Assembly (NCBI RefSeq): GCF_001757105.1
Contig: NZ_MDHN01000004.1
Span: 62,001-126,000, forward strand
Direction: 5' to 3'
Source of the DNA: Alteromonas confluentis
Lineage (GTDB): Bacteria > Pseudomonadota > Gammaproteobacteria > Enterobacterales > Alteromonadaceae
Length of the DNA stretch: 64,000 nt
A program made the translations under genes and the position numbers. Positions 17,185 to 26,595 of the stretch are shown piece after piece; position 1 is the first letter of the stretch, and each line of letters begins with the position of its first letter. The notes beneath the pieces are model-generated. The model saw only the letters and a program-made list of their open reading frames with translations, did not search any database and was not told the origin of the DNA.

Positions 17185-17360
17185 AGAATGTCTGGCGCTT
17201 CTGCAAGGGGTCGGCGTTGATTTTCAGAACACGGCGTAAACCCATCCATGGGGCCTCGGCTGCCGCATCCCTGCGGCAGACGGTTCTGAGAAATCAACGC
17301 CTCCCCCATGCGCGCACCAGACACTCAGCGACTCAACGTCCTCCTCAGCCGGAAGCGCCA
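17185..17360. repeat. Nested inverted-repeat intergenic element
   Basis: Arms GGCGTTGATTTTCAGAAC (17213-17230) and GTTCTGAGAAATCAACGCC (17283-17301) pair, with an inner hairpin CTGCCGCA/TGCGGCAG (17260-17279). An outer pair, TCTGGCGCTT (17191-17200) and AAGCGCCAGA (about 17344-17353), encloses them. GC content is higher than in flanking DNA. This looks like a mobile or dispersed palindromic element rather than a gene. It also lies within a possible leader of ndh. Confidence 0.6.
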
Positions 17361-17406
17361 GATGCCAGACATCACAGATTCACCACCTTAAATACGGTTG
17401 GAAATA

Positions 17407-19500
17407 TTATTCCCAACGATAAACGAGACTAACCATGTAGTTTCTCGGACGACCGGGGAAATAGCGGTCTCCGCTGAATGAGGTGTAGTCTGCGCGTTCT
17501 GCGTATGCTTCATCAAACAGGTTATTAATTCGTCCAGACACCGTCATTTGCGGTGTGATATCCCAGCTGGTTCTCAGGTCCACAATGTCGTGGCCATCAT
17601 ATTCGTGCTGGTTTTCCGGATCGGTGTAATACGAGCTTACGTGATTCCACGCCAGTTCAGCAATAATGTTTTCCGCAGGCGTGTAGCGAAGGCGGGTGTT
17701 GGCTACGTGTCTTGGCGCGGTATCCATGTCATTGCCGTTAATGTCTATTTCGCCAGAAAGCTGTGAATGGCGGTACGTATGTTTCGCTGCGGTGGCAGCA
17801 ACAATTAACGCGAACTGTTCGTTCATCTGCCATTCCATCTCAAGCTCAACGCCCTGATGACGGCTCTTGCCGTTGGCCACATAGAAATAATCGCTGTCAC
17901 GATAGATGAAGTGGTCTTTATCCATCTGATACACCGACAAGTTATAGCGAAGTACGTCGCCTTTGCTCTTAAGACCAATTTCGATGTTGTCGGCAACCAC
18001 CGGTTCAAGATCGGCAACAGACTGGGCGCGTTGCAATCGGTAAAGCTCGGTGGCTTGTGGCGCGCGGTAGCCCCGCGAAAGGTTTCCGTACACTAGTAAA
18101 TCGTCTGATAGCGAATACGATGCGCCTAACTTTGGCGAGAAATTACTGAAACTGTCATCGCGACTTTCCGGACGGGTGTAGCGGCAGCCCCCCATACCAC
18201 AGGTGGTGCCATCTTCCCGTACCCGGCCTGCATTCATATTATTGGTGTAGTCGTATTTGGTGTGCTCATATCGCACGCCCGCGCTCCAGTGCCAGTTATC
18301 GATGTCTCCGCTGAGTTCTGCAAAAGGCGCAAGTACAGTGGCGTCTACGCTGTAATCGTAGTGACGACCGGAAGGAATGGTTTCTACCAGAAATGCAGAG
18401 CCTACGGTTGGCGAGTCCTGATATTGCAGCAAATCACCGGAGGTGTATTCGCCATCGACACCGGCCTGCAATGTCATATTGTCAGCCAGTTCATGAGACC
18501 ACAGCGTTTGTATGCCCGCACCACGCTGGCTGTTTTTTTCAATGGGTTGGCCTGGCAGGAAGTGCATCAGAAAGTCCATGTCCTGATCGCGTAAATAAGG
18601 GGTCACAATGATTTCATCGCCGTTATCCAGCGTCATTGCTACCTTGCTCCACAGTCTCAGTGAACGGGCGTTGCGATAAGCTTCCGGGTTTTCATTACCC
18701 TGCGCCAGTGCTTTATCTTTGTAGCTGTCGGTGCCGCTGATATAACCCGCCGTATCTTGCTCCAGGTTGGTGTATGTGAGACCAGTATTAACAGAAAATT
18801 GGTTACCCTCGTAGCGGTGACGAAGATTCACTTTCTCCTGGTCCAGCCCCTCATCTACACGGTAACCATTATCACTGGTCACACTGGCATTAATACCAAC
18901 GCCGGTGTTCCCAGCGTCGTAGCCAGAACGCAGCTTGTATCGTGTATAGCCGTAGGAGCCATAGTCAAAACCCGTCATACCGCCACCCTGAGTGGTATCT
19001 GGCGTGATCACGTTCACTACGCCGTGAATAGCGTTGGAGCCGTAAAGTGCCGAGCCGGGTCCTTTTAACACTTCAATTCGCTGGGCCATTTCGCTGTGGG
19101 CTTCAAACAATTCGTTAATGTTACAGAAACCGGCCGCTCGCAGGGGAATGCCGTCTTCGGCAGTAAGTAAGCCGCCACAGGCACCCGGCCCCGAAAATAC
19201 CGGTGAACGTAATGCTGGAAGATATTCCTGGCCGTTACCGCGTTGTAGTTGCGCCCCGGCGATATTATCGAACACTTCCTCGATATGTGTTGCCGATAAA
19301 AGGGCAATGTCGTCTTCCTCTACGCTACTTACCGTTACCGGTTGGGTAAAGCTGTCTGTGCCAGTGCGGGATGCAGTGGTAGTGATGTGCTCAATACTTT
19401 CCGATTCAGTTTGCGCTGCCGCAGAAGAGACTGCGCCGATAGTCAAAAGGGCACAGTACAGCGAGCTCAACGGAAATGATGTGTGACGCTTTGCAGTCAT
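17407..19500 (-). CDS. TonB-dependent outer membrane receptor
   Basis: 697 residues from ATG 19500. A signal peptide ends near AAAQ. The plug carries the family stretch RSPVFSGPGACGGLLTAEDG and VLKGPGSALYGSNAIHGVVN, and the barrel ends LVYRWE. Two cysteines flank the plug loop (GACGG, AGFCN). It is divergent from the porin of the alcohol locus and may serve it, for example by importing PQQ or a metal chelate; that is only inference from position. The substrate is not shown by sequence. Confidence 0.87.
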   Translation of the reverse strand: MTAKRHTSFPLSSLYCALLTIGAVSSAAAQTESESIEHITTTASRTGTDSFTQPVTVSSVEEDDIALLSATHIEEVFDNIAGAQLQRGNGQEYLPALRSPVFSGPGACGGLLTAEDGIPLRAAGFCNINELFEAHSEMAQRIEVLKGPGSALYGSNAIHGVVNVITPDTTQGGGMTGFDYGSYGYTRYKLRSGYDAGNTGVGINASVTSDNGYRVDEGLDQEKVNLRHRYEGNQFSVNTGLTYTNLEQDTAGYISGTDSYKDKALAQGNENPEAYRNARSLRLWSKVAMTLDNGDEIIVTPYLRDQDMDFLMHFLPGQPIEKNSQRGAGIQTLWSHELADNMTLQAGVDGEYTSGDLLQYQDSPTVGSAFLVETIPSGRHYDYSVDATVLAPFAELSGDIDNWHWSAGVRYEHTKYDYTNNMNAGRVREDGTTCGMGGCRYTRPESRDDSFSNFSPKLGASYSLSDDLLVYGNLSRGYRAPQATELYRLQRAQSVADLEPVVADNIEIGLKSKGDVLRYNLSVYQMDKDHFIYRDSDYFYVANGKSRHQGVELEMEWQMNEQFALIVAATAAKHTYRHSQLSGEIDINGNDMDTAPRHVANTRLRYTPAENIIAELAWNHVSSYYTDPENQHEYDGHDIVDLRTSWDITPQMTVSGRINNLFDEAYAERADYTSFSGDRYFPGRPRNYMVSLVYRWE

Positions 19501-19869
19501 AATTCTCTCAAAATGGATTACAGACAGCTTGAACTGTCTCAATAGTAAGTGGAAAAAAACAGTGGGGGAAGCCTGCGCACGGCCTCATTCAGGTTTGTTT
19601 TAATGGTACTTTTTAGCGCTACCTGAAGCCACCGCCAATACTACTACTTTGGAAGTACACCTATAGTTTCATTTCATTGACGGACTAAAGGATAAGCGAA
19701 TCACCCCTATCGACGAGTTTCCAATTTAGCCCCCGACAACAATACTCGAAGCATCAAAAAAGTTCGCTGGCAACGCATCAGTGAACAATGGGCATGAGTA
19801 ACCCGGGATCGAAGTGAATTGTTGCTCCGCCTATACGAAAACTAAACAAATCAAAGATAGGTGAAACAC
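19501..19869. promoter_or_regulatory. Divergent region between TonB receptor and porin
   Basis: 370 bases with no gene. TACTTTGG at 19645-19652 is the reverse of CCAAAGTA, a motif that recurs near other promoters in this locus. A partial palindrome GGTACTTTTTAGCGCTACC lies about 19603-19621. I cannot fix -35/-10 boxes. Confidence 0.4.
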
Positions 19870-21043
19870 ATGAAAAACAAGAACGTAAGCCTCAAGCCTC
19901 AAGCCTCTTGCCTTAGCCGTATCAGCACTGGTTTGCTCAAGCGCCAATGCAGCCATCAAGATTTATGATGACGCAGAAGTTGCTACAGTATCTGTAGACG
20001 CATCTTTCAACACATTTTACGTAAATACCAGCACAGAAAGCGATGCTGCTGGTACATCACGCGACCAGTCTCGCGTTAAGATGGGCTTCCTGCCAAACTG
20101 GCTGGGAATGAACTTCAGCAAAGACATCAACGGCCTGAAAGTAGGTGGACGCTCTTCTTTCTGGGTCACCATCAATGACAGCAACAGCACAGTAACTTCT
20201 ACCGGTATTGATGTACGTCAGTTCTACGCAACACTCGGTTCAGACTGGGGTGAAGTGTTACTGGGTAAAGATTTTACTCTGTTCAACCGTAACAACATTT
20301 TCTTAGACGAAATCCTGATGGGTTACGGCAACGTGAATGACACGCTTGGTCTTATCGACGGTCAGGGCGTTTCATTCGGTAACATCGGCAGCGGTTACAC
20401 CTACCCTATGCCAACCTCTCAAATTCGTTATACCACTCCGACTTTTGGTGGCGGTTTCAAAGTAGCAATCGCAGCAATCGATCCATCACCGGTAAATGCG
20501 GCTGATGACCGCGAAGAATCTGCACCACGCATCGAAGCGGAAGCCACTTACTCAACAGATTTCGACGGCGGTAATGTAACAGCTTGGGTTGGTTTCCTGA
20601 ACCAAAGTTCAGAGTCAGACACCATGGGTGACGTTGACTCAACAGGAACTTCTTACGGCGTAAAAGTGGGCTTTGGTGGCTTTGCACTGCATGCATCAGG
20701 CTACACCGGTGAAGGTATCGGTATTTTGCTTGGCCCAACAGAAGCAGCGCTTGGTTTAGGCCCAGTTACGATGTACGACATGAACATGAACGAATTAGAT
20801 AGCAGCGGTTATCTGGTTCAAGGCTCATACAAAATGGACGATCACCGTTTTGTGGTGTCTTACGGTGAGAACGAAATTGAAGATTCTGACTACATCGGCC
20901 ACGAAGCGATGCAGGTTGCTTGGTTCTACAACTACAACAGCCACGTCACTTTCGCGGTTGAGTATGCCACCAGTGAATTCAGCGGCATCCTCGGTGACGA
21001 AGAAGCCGACACTATCGCGATTGGCGGCATTGTGAATTTCTAA
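19870..21043 (+). pseudogene. Porin gene frameshifted by a 7-bp tandem repeat in the signal peptide
   Basis: ATG 19870 starts a signal peptide (MKNKNVSLKP) but the frame ends after 32 codons. The rest of the protein is open in another frame, from the hydrophobic LALAVSALVCSSANA through to a C-terminal FVNF-like end (IGGIVNF) at 21043. The cause is AGCCTCA repeated in tandem from 19888: removing one 7-base copy joins the frames into a 388-residue porin with an intact signal peptide. The general porin-like beta-barrel would admit small substrates such as alcohols to the periplasm. It lies just upstream of exaC. Confidence 0.8.
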
Positions 21044-21076
21044 ACTGTTATTTGATTGCCAGAAAAATAACAGTCA
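21044..21076 (+). terminator. Hairpin after the porin gene
   Basis: ACTGTTATTT pairs with AAATAACAGT across a 12-base loop directly after the stop codon. There is no strong T-run, so it may attenuate rather than end transcription into exaC. Confidence 0.5.
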
Positions 21077-21185
21077 TTCATTTCCGGTCCGCGGGGCCGG
21101 GGTCGGGACAGACGAAAATGCTGTCCGCAGACTAAAACCCGCGATCTGGCAACGCTTTTAAAATTGAAAAACCGGAGTAATACTT

Positions 21186-22703
21186 ATGATTTACGCAGCA
21201 CCTGGACAACAAGACTCGGTTGTAACGTTTAAAGAACAATATGGCAACTACATCGGCGGCGAATGGGTCGCTCCAGTAAAAGGCCAGTACTTCGACAACG
21301 TTTCACCGGTTAACAACGAAGTATTCTGTTCTATCCCACGTTCTACTGCAGAAGACGTAGAACTGGCACTTGATGCCGCTCACAGAGCGAAAGCTGCTTG
21401 GGGTAAAACGTCTGTACAACAACGCTCTCTGCTTCTGCTGAAAATTGCAGACCGCATTGAAGAAAACCTGGAAAAGCTGGCAGTAGCTGAAACTTGGGAC
21501 AACGGTAAAGCAGTACGCGAAACACTGAACGCCGATATTCCTCTTGCCGCTGACCACTTCCGCTATTTCGCAGGCTGTATCCGTGCACAAGAAGGTACCA
21601 TCGGTGAAATCGACGAGCACACTGTTGCTTACCACTTCCACGAGCCGCTGGGCGTAGTAGGTCAAATCATTCCTTGGAACTTCCCTCTGCTGATGGCAGC
21701 GTGGAAACTGGCGCCGGCACTGGCTGCGGGTAACTGTATCGTTCTGAAGCCTGCTGAGCAGACGCCTGCTTCAATTCTGGTACTGATGGAAGTTATCGGT
21801 GACCTTCTGCCTCCTGGTACCCTGAACGTAGTCAACGGTTACGGTGCAGAAGCGGGTCAAGCACTAGCAACTAGCAAGCGTATTGCTAAGATTGCTTTCA
21901 CAGGCTCCACTCCGGTTGGTTCTCACATTCTGAAGTGCGCTGCAGAGAACATCATTCCTTCAACCGTGGAACTGGGTGGCAAGTCGCCTAACATCTACTT
22001 CTCTGATGTAATGAAGCATGAAGATGAGTTCCTCAGCAAGTGTGTGGAAGGTACTGTTCTGGCCTTCTTCAACCAAGGTGAAGTATGTACCTGTCCTTCA
22101 CGTGCCCTGATCCAAGAAGATATGTACGATGACTTTATCTCTCTGGTAGTTGCACGTACTCAACAAATCAAACGTGGTAACCCGCTGGATACTGATACTC
22201 AAGTTGGTGCACAGGCATCTGCTGAGCAGTATGACAAGATCCTGGGCTACCTGGAAATTGGTAAGAAAGAAGGTGCAGAAGTCCTTATCGGTGGCGGCCC
22301 TGCTAACATCGAAGGCTTCAACAAAGGTTTCTACATCGAGCCTACGCTGCTGAAAGGCAACAACAACATGCGTGTATTCCAGGAAGAAATCTTTGGTCCT
22401 GTAGTAGGCGTGACTACCTTTAAAGATGAAGCGGAAGCACTGGCCATCGCTAACAACACCGAGTTTGGTCTGGGTGCTGGTGTATGGACCCGTGATACTA
22501 ACCGTGCATACCGCATGGGTCGTGGTATCGAAGCTGGCCGTGTATGGATGAACTGCTACCACGCATATCCTGCACACGCCGCGTTCGGTGGTTATAAGAA
22601 ATCAGGTGTAGGTCGTGAGACCCACAAAATGATGCTTGACCACTATCAGCAAACTAAAAACCTGCTGACCAGCTACGACATCAACCCGCTGGGCTTTTTC
22701 TAA
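21186..22703 (+). CDS. exaC: NAD-dependent aldehyde dehydrogenase, ExaC type
   Basis: 505 residues, the length of the family. The glutamate motif is [11 protein letters not shown] and the catalytic cysteine is Cys301 in [11 protein letters not shown], a form typical of ExaC/AcoD acetaldehyde dehydrogenases, which have a second cysteine at 303. It oxidises the aldehyde made by the PQQ alcohol dehydrogenase in the same locus to the acid in the cytoplasm. CGGAGTAATACTT upstream holds the ribosome site. Confidence 0.93.
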   Translation: MIYAAPGQQDSVVTFKEQYGNYIGGEWVAPVKGQYFDNVSPVNNEVFCSIPRSTAEDVELALDAAHRAKAAWGKTSVQQRSLLLLKIADRIEENLEKLAVAETWDNGKAVRETLNADIPLAADHFRYFAGCIRAQEGTIGEIDEHTVAYHFHEPLGVVGQIIPWNFPLLMAAWKLAPALAAGNCIVLKPAEQTPASILVLMEVIGDLLPPGTLNVVNGYGAEAGQALATSKRIAKIAFTGSTPVGSHILKCAAENIIPSTVELGGKSPNIYFSDVMKHEDEFLSKCVEGTVLAFFNQGEVCTCPSRALIQEDMYDDFISLVVARTQQIKRGNPLDTDTQVGAQASAEQYDKILGYLEIGKKEGAEVLIGGGPANIEGFNKGFYIEPTLLKGNNNMRVFQEEIFGPVVGVTTFKDEAEALAIANNTEFGLGAGVWTRDTNRAYRMGRGIEAGRVWMNCYHAYPAHAAFGGYKKSGVGRETHKMMLDHYQQTKNLLTSYDINPLGFF

Positions 22704-22730
22704 AAGCGTTGCCTGAAAAGGCGTAAGTCC

Positions 22731-22760
22731 GGTACCCGTCATTCTGGCGGGTACCTTTTT
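22731..22760 (+). terminator. Terminator after exaC
   Basis: GGTACCCG, loop, CGGGTACC, then TTTTT. It separates exaC from the ABC importer genes. Confidence 0.9.
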
Positions 22761-22823
22761 CCTCTGCTGGTCTACGCTTAATAAGGTAAGCCATTCTCAA
22801 AACCTAGAAGAAAAAAGTACCTT

Positions 22824-23804
22824 ATGACTGCATTGCCGCGCATTCTGTTTCTGTTAAGCCTCCTGTTCTCCAGTTTTATGCTGGTTAAAGACGCGTTTGC
22901 CAAAGACGTTGTCCGCGTGGGTGTTTTACAGTACGGCACAGTGAACTGGGAGATGCAGGCCATTGAACACCTAGGCTTGAAAAAAAACGATGATATTCAA
23001 GTAGAGGCGATACCACTGGCATCTACTCAGGCGTTACTTGTCGCACTTCAGGGCGGAAAAGTAGACGTCATTCTCAACGACTGGCTATGGGTTGCCAGAC
23101 AAAAAGGCCTTGGCCGCGAATACCGTTTCGCTCCCTACTCATCTAACGGTGGCCAACTTGTTGTTCGAAACAACGCAAACATTCATTCACTCAGTGACTT
23201 AAAAGGCAAAACCATCGGTATCGCCGGTGGGAAAACCAATAAAAACTGGGTGCTATTCAAAACATTTATTCAGCAACAAACCGGATTAATACTGGGCAAA
23301 GACATCGCCGTTAAATTCGGTGCGCCGCCTATGCTCAATGCACTGGTAAAACAAGGCGATCTGGACGGTGTTCTCAACTTCTGGCATTACGCTGCGCAAC
23401 TCAACGCTGAAGGCATGCCGACACTGCTGACAATGGAAGATTTACTTCAAGGTTCAGGCATCGAGACAAAATTACCGGTACTAGGCTGGGTTTTCAGTGA
23501 AAACTGGGCCAATGAGCACCGTAGCGCGATTAATCAATTTCTGGCGCTGTCAGCTGACGCGAAACACAAAATGAAAGAACAGGACGATGTGTGGCAATCG
23601 CTACCTGCTTTCACCCGCTATCCACAACCTGCGCAGCCTTACCTTATTGCCGGATTCCGTGATGGTGTCTTCACCCACGTGACCGAACAAACCGAACCCA
23701 CCATGGCGAAGGTGTTTGCCATGCTTGTAGCCAACCAGGAAGACAATGATGTCACCGGTAACCTCACAGCCCTACCAGAAGCCATCCTTTGGCAATGGGA
23801 ATAG
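22824..23804 (+). CDS. ABC importer substrate-binding protein (NitT/TauT-like)
   Basis: 326 residues. A signal peptide ends at AFA, and a type 2 periplasmic fold follows (DVVRVGVLQYGTVNWEMQAI start; KGKTIGIAGG hinge). It belongs to the NMT1/SsuA superfamily and has long been seen beside quinoprotein alcohol dehydrogenase genes. The ligand is unknown. The permease GTG follows its stop directly. Confidence 0.85.
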   Translation: MTALPRILFLLSLLFSSFMLVKDAFAKDVVRVGVLQYGTVNWEMQAIEHLGLKKNDDIQVEAIPLASTQALLVALQGGKVDVILNDWLWVARQKGLGREYRFAPYSSNGGQLVVRNNANIHSLSDLKGKTIGIAGGKTNKNWVLFKTFIQQQTGLILGKDIAVKFGAPPMLNALVKQGDLDGVLNFWHYAAQLNAEGMPTLLTMEDLLQGSGIETKLPVLGWVFSENWANEHRSAINQFLALSADAKHKMKEQDDVWQSLPAFTRYPQPAQPYLIAGFRDGVFTHVTEQTEPTMAKVFAMLVANQEDNDVTGNLTALPEAILWQWE

Positions 23805-23805
23805 C

Positions 23806-24585
23806 GTGTCTGGCGAACTAAATGCCAGCACACCGCACTGGTACCAGCTTCCGGTATTGAAGCGGCTGGCATCTGTGTGCCTGTTACTGGCTTTCTGGCA
23901 GGTGTGCGTAGTCGCGTTTAATCCTGCCCTACTGCCTGCGCCAACAGATGTATTTTCCCGCTTAGGTAGCGAACTGCAAGGCCCGCTACTGTATCACCTC
24001 GGCCAAACGTTGCTTCGTGTTGGCATTGCCTTTTCTATTGCAATGGTGATCGGCATTGCCATCGGCCTGGTTATGGGTCATAGCAAACGAGTTGACGACT
24101 GGGCGGACAGCATTCTCACACTCATGTTGAATGTGCCCGCACTGGTGACCATCATCCTGTGCTTTATCTGGTTCGGTCTGAACGATATCGCCGCTATCCT
24201 GGCTGTGGTGTTAAACAAGGCGCCAAATGTGGCGGTGACCCTACGAGAAGGCGCCCGTGCCGTAGACAGCAAACTGATGGAAGTTGCCAAAGTTTACCAA
24301 TTGTCTCCACTACGAACCTTCAGCAAGGTGTATTTACCTCAGCTTTATCCGTATGTCATCGCGGCTGCACGAGGCGGCCTTGCCCTAGTGTGGAAAATCG
24401 TACTGGTAGTAGAACTTATTGGCTGCAGTAATGGAGTTGGCTTTCAGCTTTCTACCTATTTCCAACTGTTCGATATCACCGCCATTTTAGCCTACACGTT
24501 AGCCTTTGTTAGCATTGTATACGGCATTGAGGCGTTGGTTTTACGCCCGCTTGAAAAAAGGGTGTCAGGGTGGCGTCAACGATGA
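23806..24585 (+). CDS. ABC importer permease (NitT/TauT-like)
   Basis: 259 residues from GTG 23806, one base after the preceding stop. An in-frame ATG at 23746 inside the binding-protein gene is an alternative. Six membrane helices and the EAA loop (EGARAVDSKLMEVAKVYQLS) are visible. It forms the membrane channel for the binding protein before it and the ATPase after it. Confidence 0.85.
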   Translation: MSGELNASTPHWYQLPVLKRLASVCLLLAFWQVCVVAFNPALLPAPTDVFSRLGSELQGPLLYHLGQTLLRVGIAFSIAMVIGIAIGLVMGHSKRVDDWADSILTLMLNVPALVTIILCFIWFGLNDIAAILAVVLNKAPNVAVTLREGARAVDSKLMEVAKVYQLSPLRTFSKVYLPQLYPYVIAAARGGLALVWKIVLVVELIGCSNGVGFQLSTYFQLFDITAILAYTLAFVSIVYGIEALVLRPLEKRVSGWRQR

Positions 24586-25304
24586 GAATTGAAGTTAAAC
24601 TAAAGGCATTTGAAGCCGCTACCCCTCTAATCGCCGATCTGAATTTTTCCGTCGAAGAAGGTGAAATTGTAGCCCTGATTGGCCCGTCTGGGGCCGGGAA
24701 AAGTACGCTGTTAAACATTATCGCCGGGCTTGATACCGATTACGACGGTAACATTGCCAATGTACCAGAACGTCCCGTTGGGCTAATGTTCCAGGAAGCT
24801 CGCCTAATGCCTTGGCTCACTGCGTTAGAAAATATCACATTGGTTGCTCCTGCCTCCCACCCTGATCCGCAAAGCGAAGCCAAAAAACTGCTCTCACTGG
24901 TCGGGCTGGAAAAAGACATCAACAGCTATCCGGCCCGCTTGTCTGGCGGCATGGCCAAACGCTTAGCGTTGGCAAGAGCGATGATGTTCAACCCTGGCGT
25001 ATTACTCATGGATGAACCTTTTTCATCACTGGATGCCCCAGCCGCAGAGAGTTTACGACGATTATTATTGACGCTGAAAAAGGAAAAGCCTTTCAGCATT
25101 ATTTACGTAACCCACGATTTGAAGGAGGCCGTCACCATAGCCGACCGCGTACTGATATTAGACGCAAAGCCCATGACCATTGTGCACCAGGAAATTATCT
25201 CACTGCCCCGCCCGCGATTCCTCCACGATGAGGCGGTCAATGAGGTATGCAAACCACTGTATAACGCCTTCCCGGCACTCCTTTATGGAGACACAGATAG
25301 GTGA
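24582..25304 (+). CDS. ABC importer ATP-binding protein
   Basis: 240 residues. Walker A GPSGAGKST, signature LSGGMAKRLALARA, Walker B VLLMDEPFSSLD and the switch histidine in YVTHD are all present. ATG 24582 overlaps the permease stop (ATGA). A GTG at 24570 is an alternative. It powers the importer of this three-gene set. Confidence 0.9.
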   Translation: MRIEVKLKAFEAATPLIADLNFSVEEGEIVALIGPSGAGKSTLLNIIAGLDTDYDGNIANVPERPVGLMFQEARLMPWLTALENITLVAPASHPDPQSEAKKLLSLVGLEKDINSYPARLSGGMAKRLALARAMMFNPGVLLMDEPFSSLDAPAAESLRRLLLTLKKEKPFSIIYVTHDLKEAVTIADRVLILDAKPMTIVHQEIISLPRPRFLHDEAVNEVCKPLYNAFPALLYGDTDR

Positions 25305-25322
25305 GTCCGTATGTGAAATTGC

Positions 25323-25335
25323 ACAACATTGTTGT
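25323..25335. promoter_or_regulatory. Palindrome upstream of the FIST/kinase genes
   Basis: ACAACATTGTTGT is a perfect inverted repeat with six-base arms, 48 bases before the FIST gene start. It could be an operator for the sensor genes. Confidence 0.35.
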
Positions 25336-25383
25336 TAAGCATTTGTGAAACAGATATTATTCCTCCATACCTCTGGAGGAAAC

Positions 25384-26595
25384 ATGAGTCGTCAACAAGC
25401 ACAACTGGCTGTCGCCCACGACGTAGTCAGCGGTGTAGCCCGCGCCGGGAGTGAAAATCAAGACCCGGTAAAAGCTGCTGCTGAAATCTATCGGGCACTT
25501 GCTCCGTGTGAGCCTACCTGCGTGGTATTTTATTGCTGCACACGATATCCGCTGGAGTTACTCTCCCGTGAATTATCGCGCTACTTCCCTGATATTACCG
25601 TTATCGGGTGCACATCGGCGGGTGAAATAACCCCTCTGGGATACTGTAAACATAGCATTAGTGCGTTTGGTTTAAGCCATCAGTCTTTTGCAGTGGAGTC
25701 AGTACTCATTGAGAACCTGACGGCGTTTACTAAGAACGACGCCGATGTTCTGGTTGCCAGCATGATGGATAATCTACGTAAGAAAGCGGTCACGCCGACT
25801 CCCATCGACAAACACTGCTTTGCTATGACATTACTCGACGGATTATCTATCCGCGAGGAGCAGGTAATTGCCGCTCTGAGCACCAGTTTGCATGAAGTGC
25901 CGCTGGTGGGTGGTTCTGCCGGTGATGACCAGCATTTTGTTGATACCCAGGTTTTCTATAACGGTAAATTCTACAGCGACGCTGCCGTATTCATGCTGGT
26001 GAATACCACCTGTATGTTTGAAGTATTTTCGCAGCATCATCTGGCTCCGCAACAGGAAAAACTGGTAGTCACTCAAGTATCACCCAATTTACGTGTGGTA
26101 CAAGAGTTTAATGCCGAGCCCGCTGCACTGGAATACTGCCGCATAAATAACCTGAAACTGGAAGATCTCAATCCTCGCACGTTTGCCATGTATCCACTGG
26201 CCGTTCAGATTGGTGATCACCTCTACATTCGTAGTATTCAGCAGGTTAATGACGACCTCAGCCTTACCTTCTTCTGCGCAATAGACGCAGGCGTAGTGCT
26301 TACACAAATGACCTCACCTGGCTTGCTTTCTCATACCTCAATGATCTTTAATTTATTGGAAGAATCAGTGGGTGAGATCCAACTGCTTATTGGCTTCGAT
26401 TGCGTGCATCGCCGCGCTGAAGTTGACGAGTATCAGTTGGAAACAGAAATGTCTGCGTTATACCGGGAGCACAATGTCATTGGCTTTAATACCTATGGTG
26501 AGCAAATCAATGGGTTACACCTTAATCATACCTTCACTGGTGTTGCTATAGGATATCCCCGTGACGAATTCCAGCCAGAACATACCTACTCATAG
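25384..26595 (+). CDS. FIST domain sensor protein
   Basis: 403 residues. The FIST_N part includes VIGCTSAGEI and VGGSAGDD (about residues 80-90 and 175-185), and the FIST_C part is the C-terminal third (GFNTYGEQINGLHLNHTFTGVAIGY). FIST proteins are thought to bind small ligands and pass the signal to a kinase. It overlaps the following hybrid kinase by 35 bases, which suggests the two work together. GGAGGAAAC before ATG 25384 decides the start. Similar FIST/kinase pairs sit in the alcohol-oxidation regulons of pseudomonads. Confidence 0.87.
   Translation: MSRQQAQLAVAHDVVSGVARAGSENQDPVKAAAEIYRALAPCEPTCVVFYCCTRYPLELLSRELSRYFPDITVIGCTSAGEITPLGYCKHSISAFGLSHQSFAVESVLIENLTAFTKNDADVLVASMMDNLRKKAVTPTPIDKHCFAMTLLDGLSIREEQVIAALSTSLHEVPLVGGSAGDDQHFVDTQVFYNGKFYSDAAVFMLVNTTCMFEVFSQHHLAPQQEKLVVTQVSPNLRVVQEFNAEPAALEYCRINNLKLEDLNPRTFAMYPLAVQIGDHLYIRSIQQVNDDLSLTFFCAIDAGVVLTQMTSPGLLSHTSMIFNLLEESVGEIQLLIGFDCVHRRAEVDEYQLETEMSALYREHNVIGFNTYGEQINGLHLNHTFTGVAIGYPRDEFQPEHTYS

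Noticed and set aside
17103..17324. 73-codon frame through the inverted-repeat element
   Set aside because: It is a by-product of the GC-rich repeat and has no start signal.
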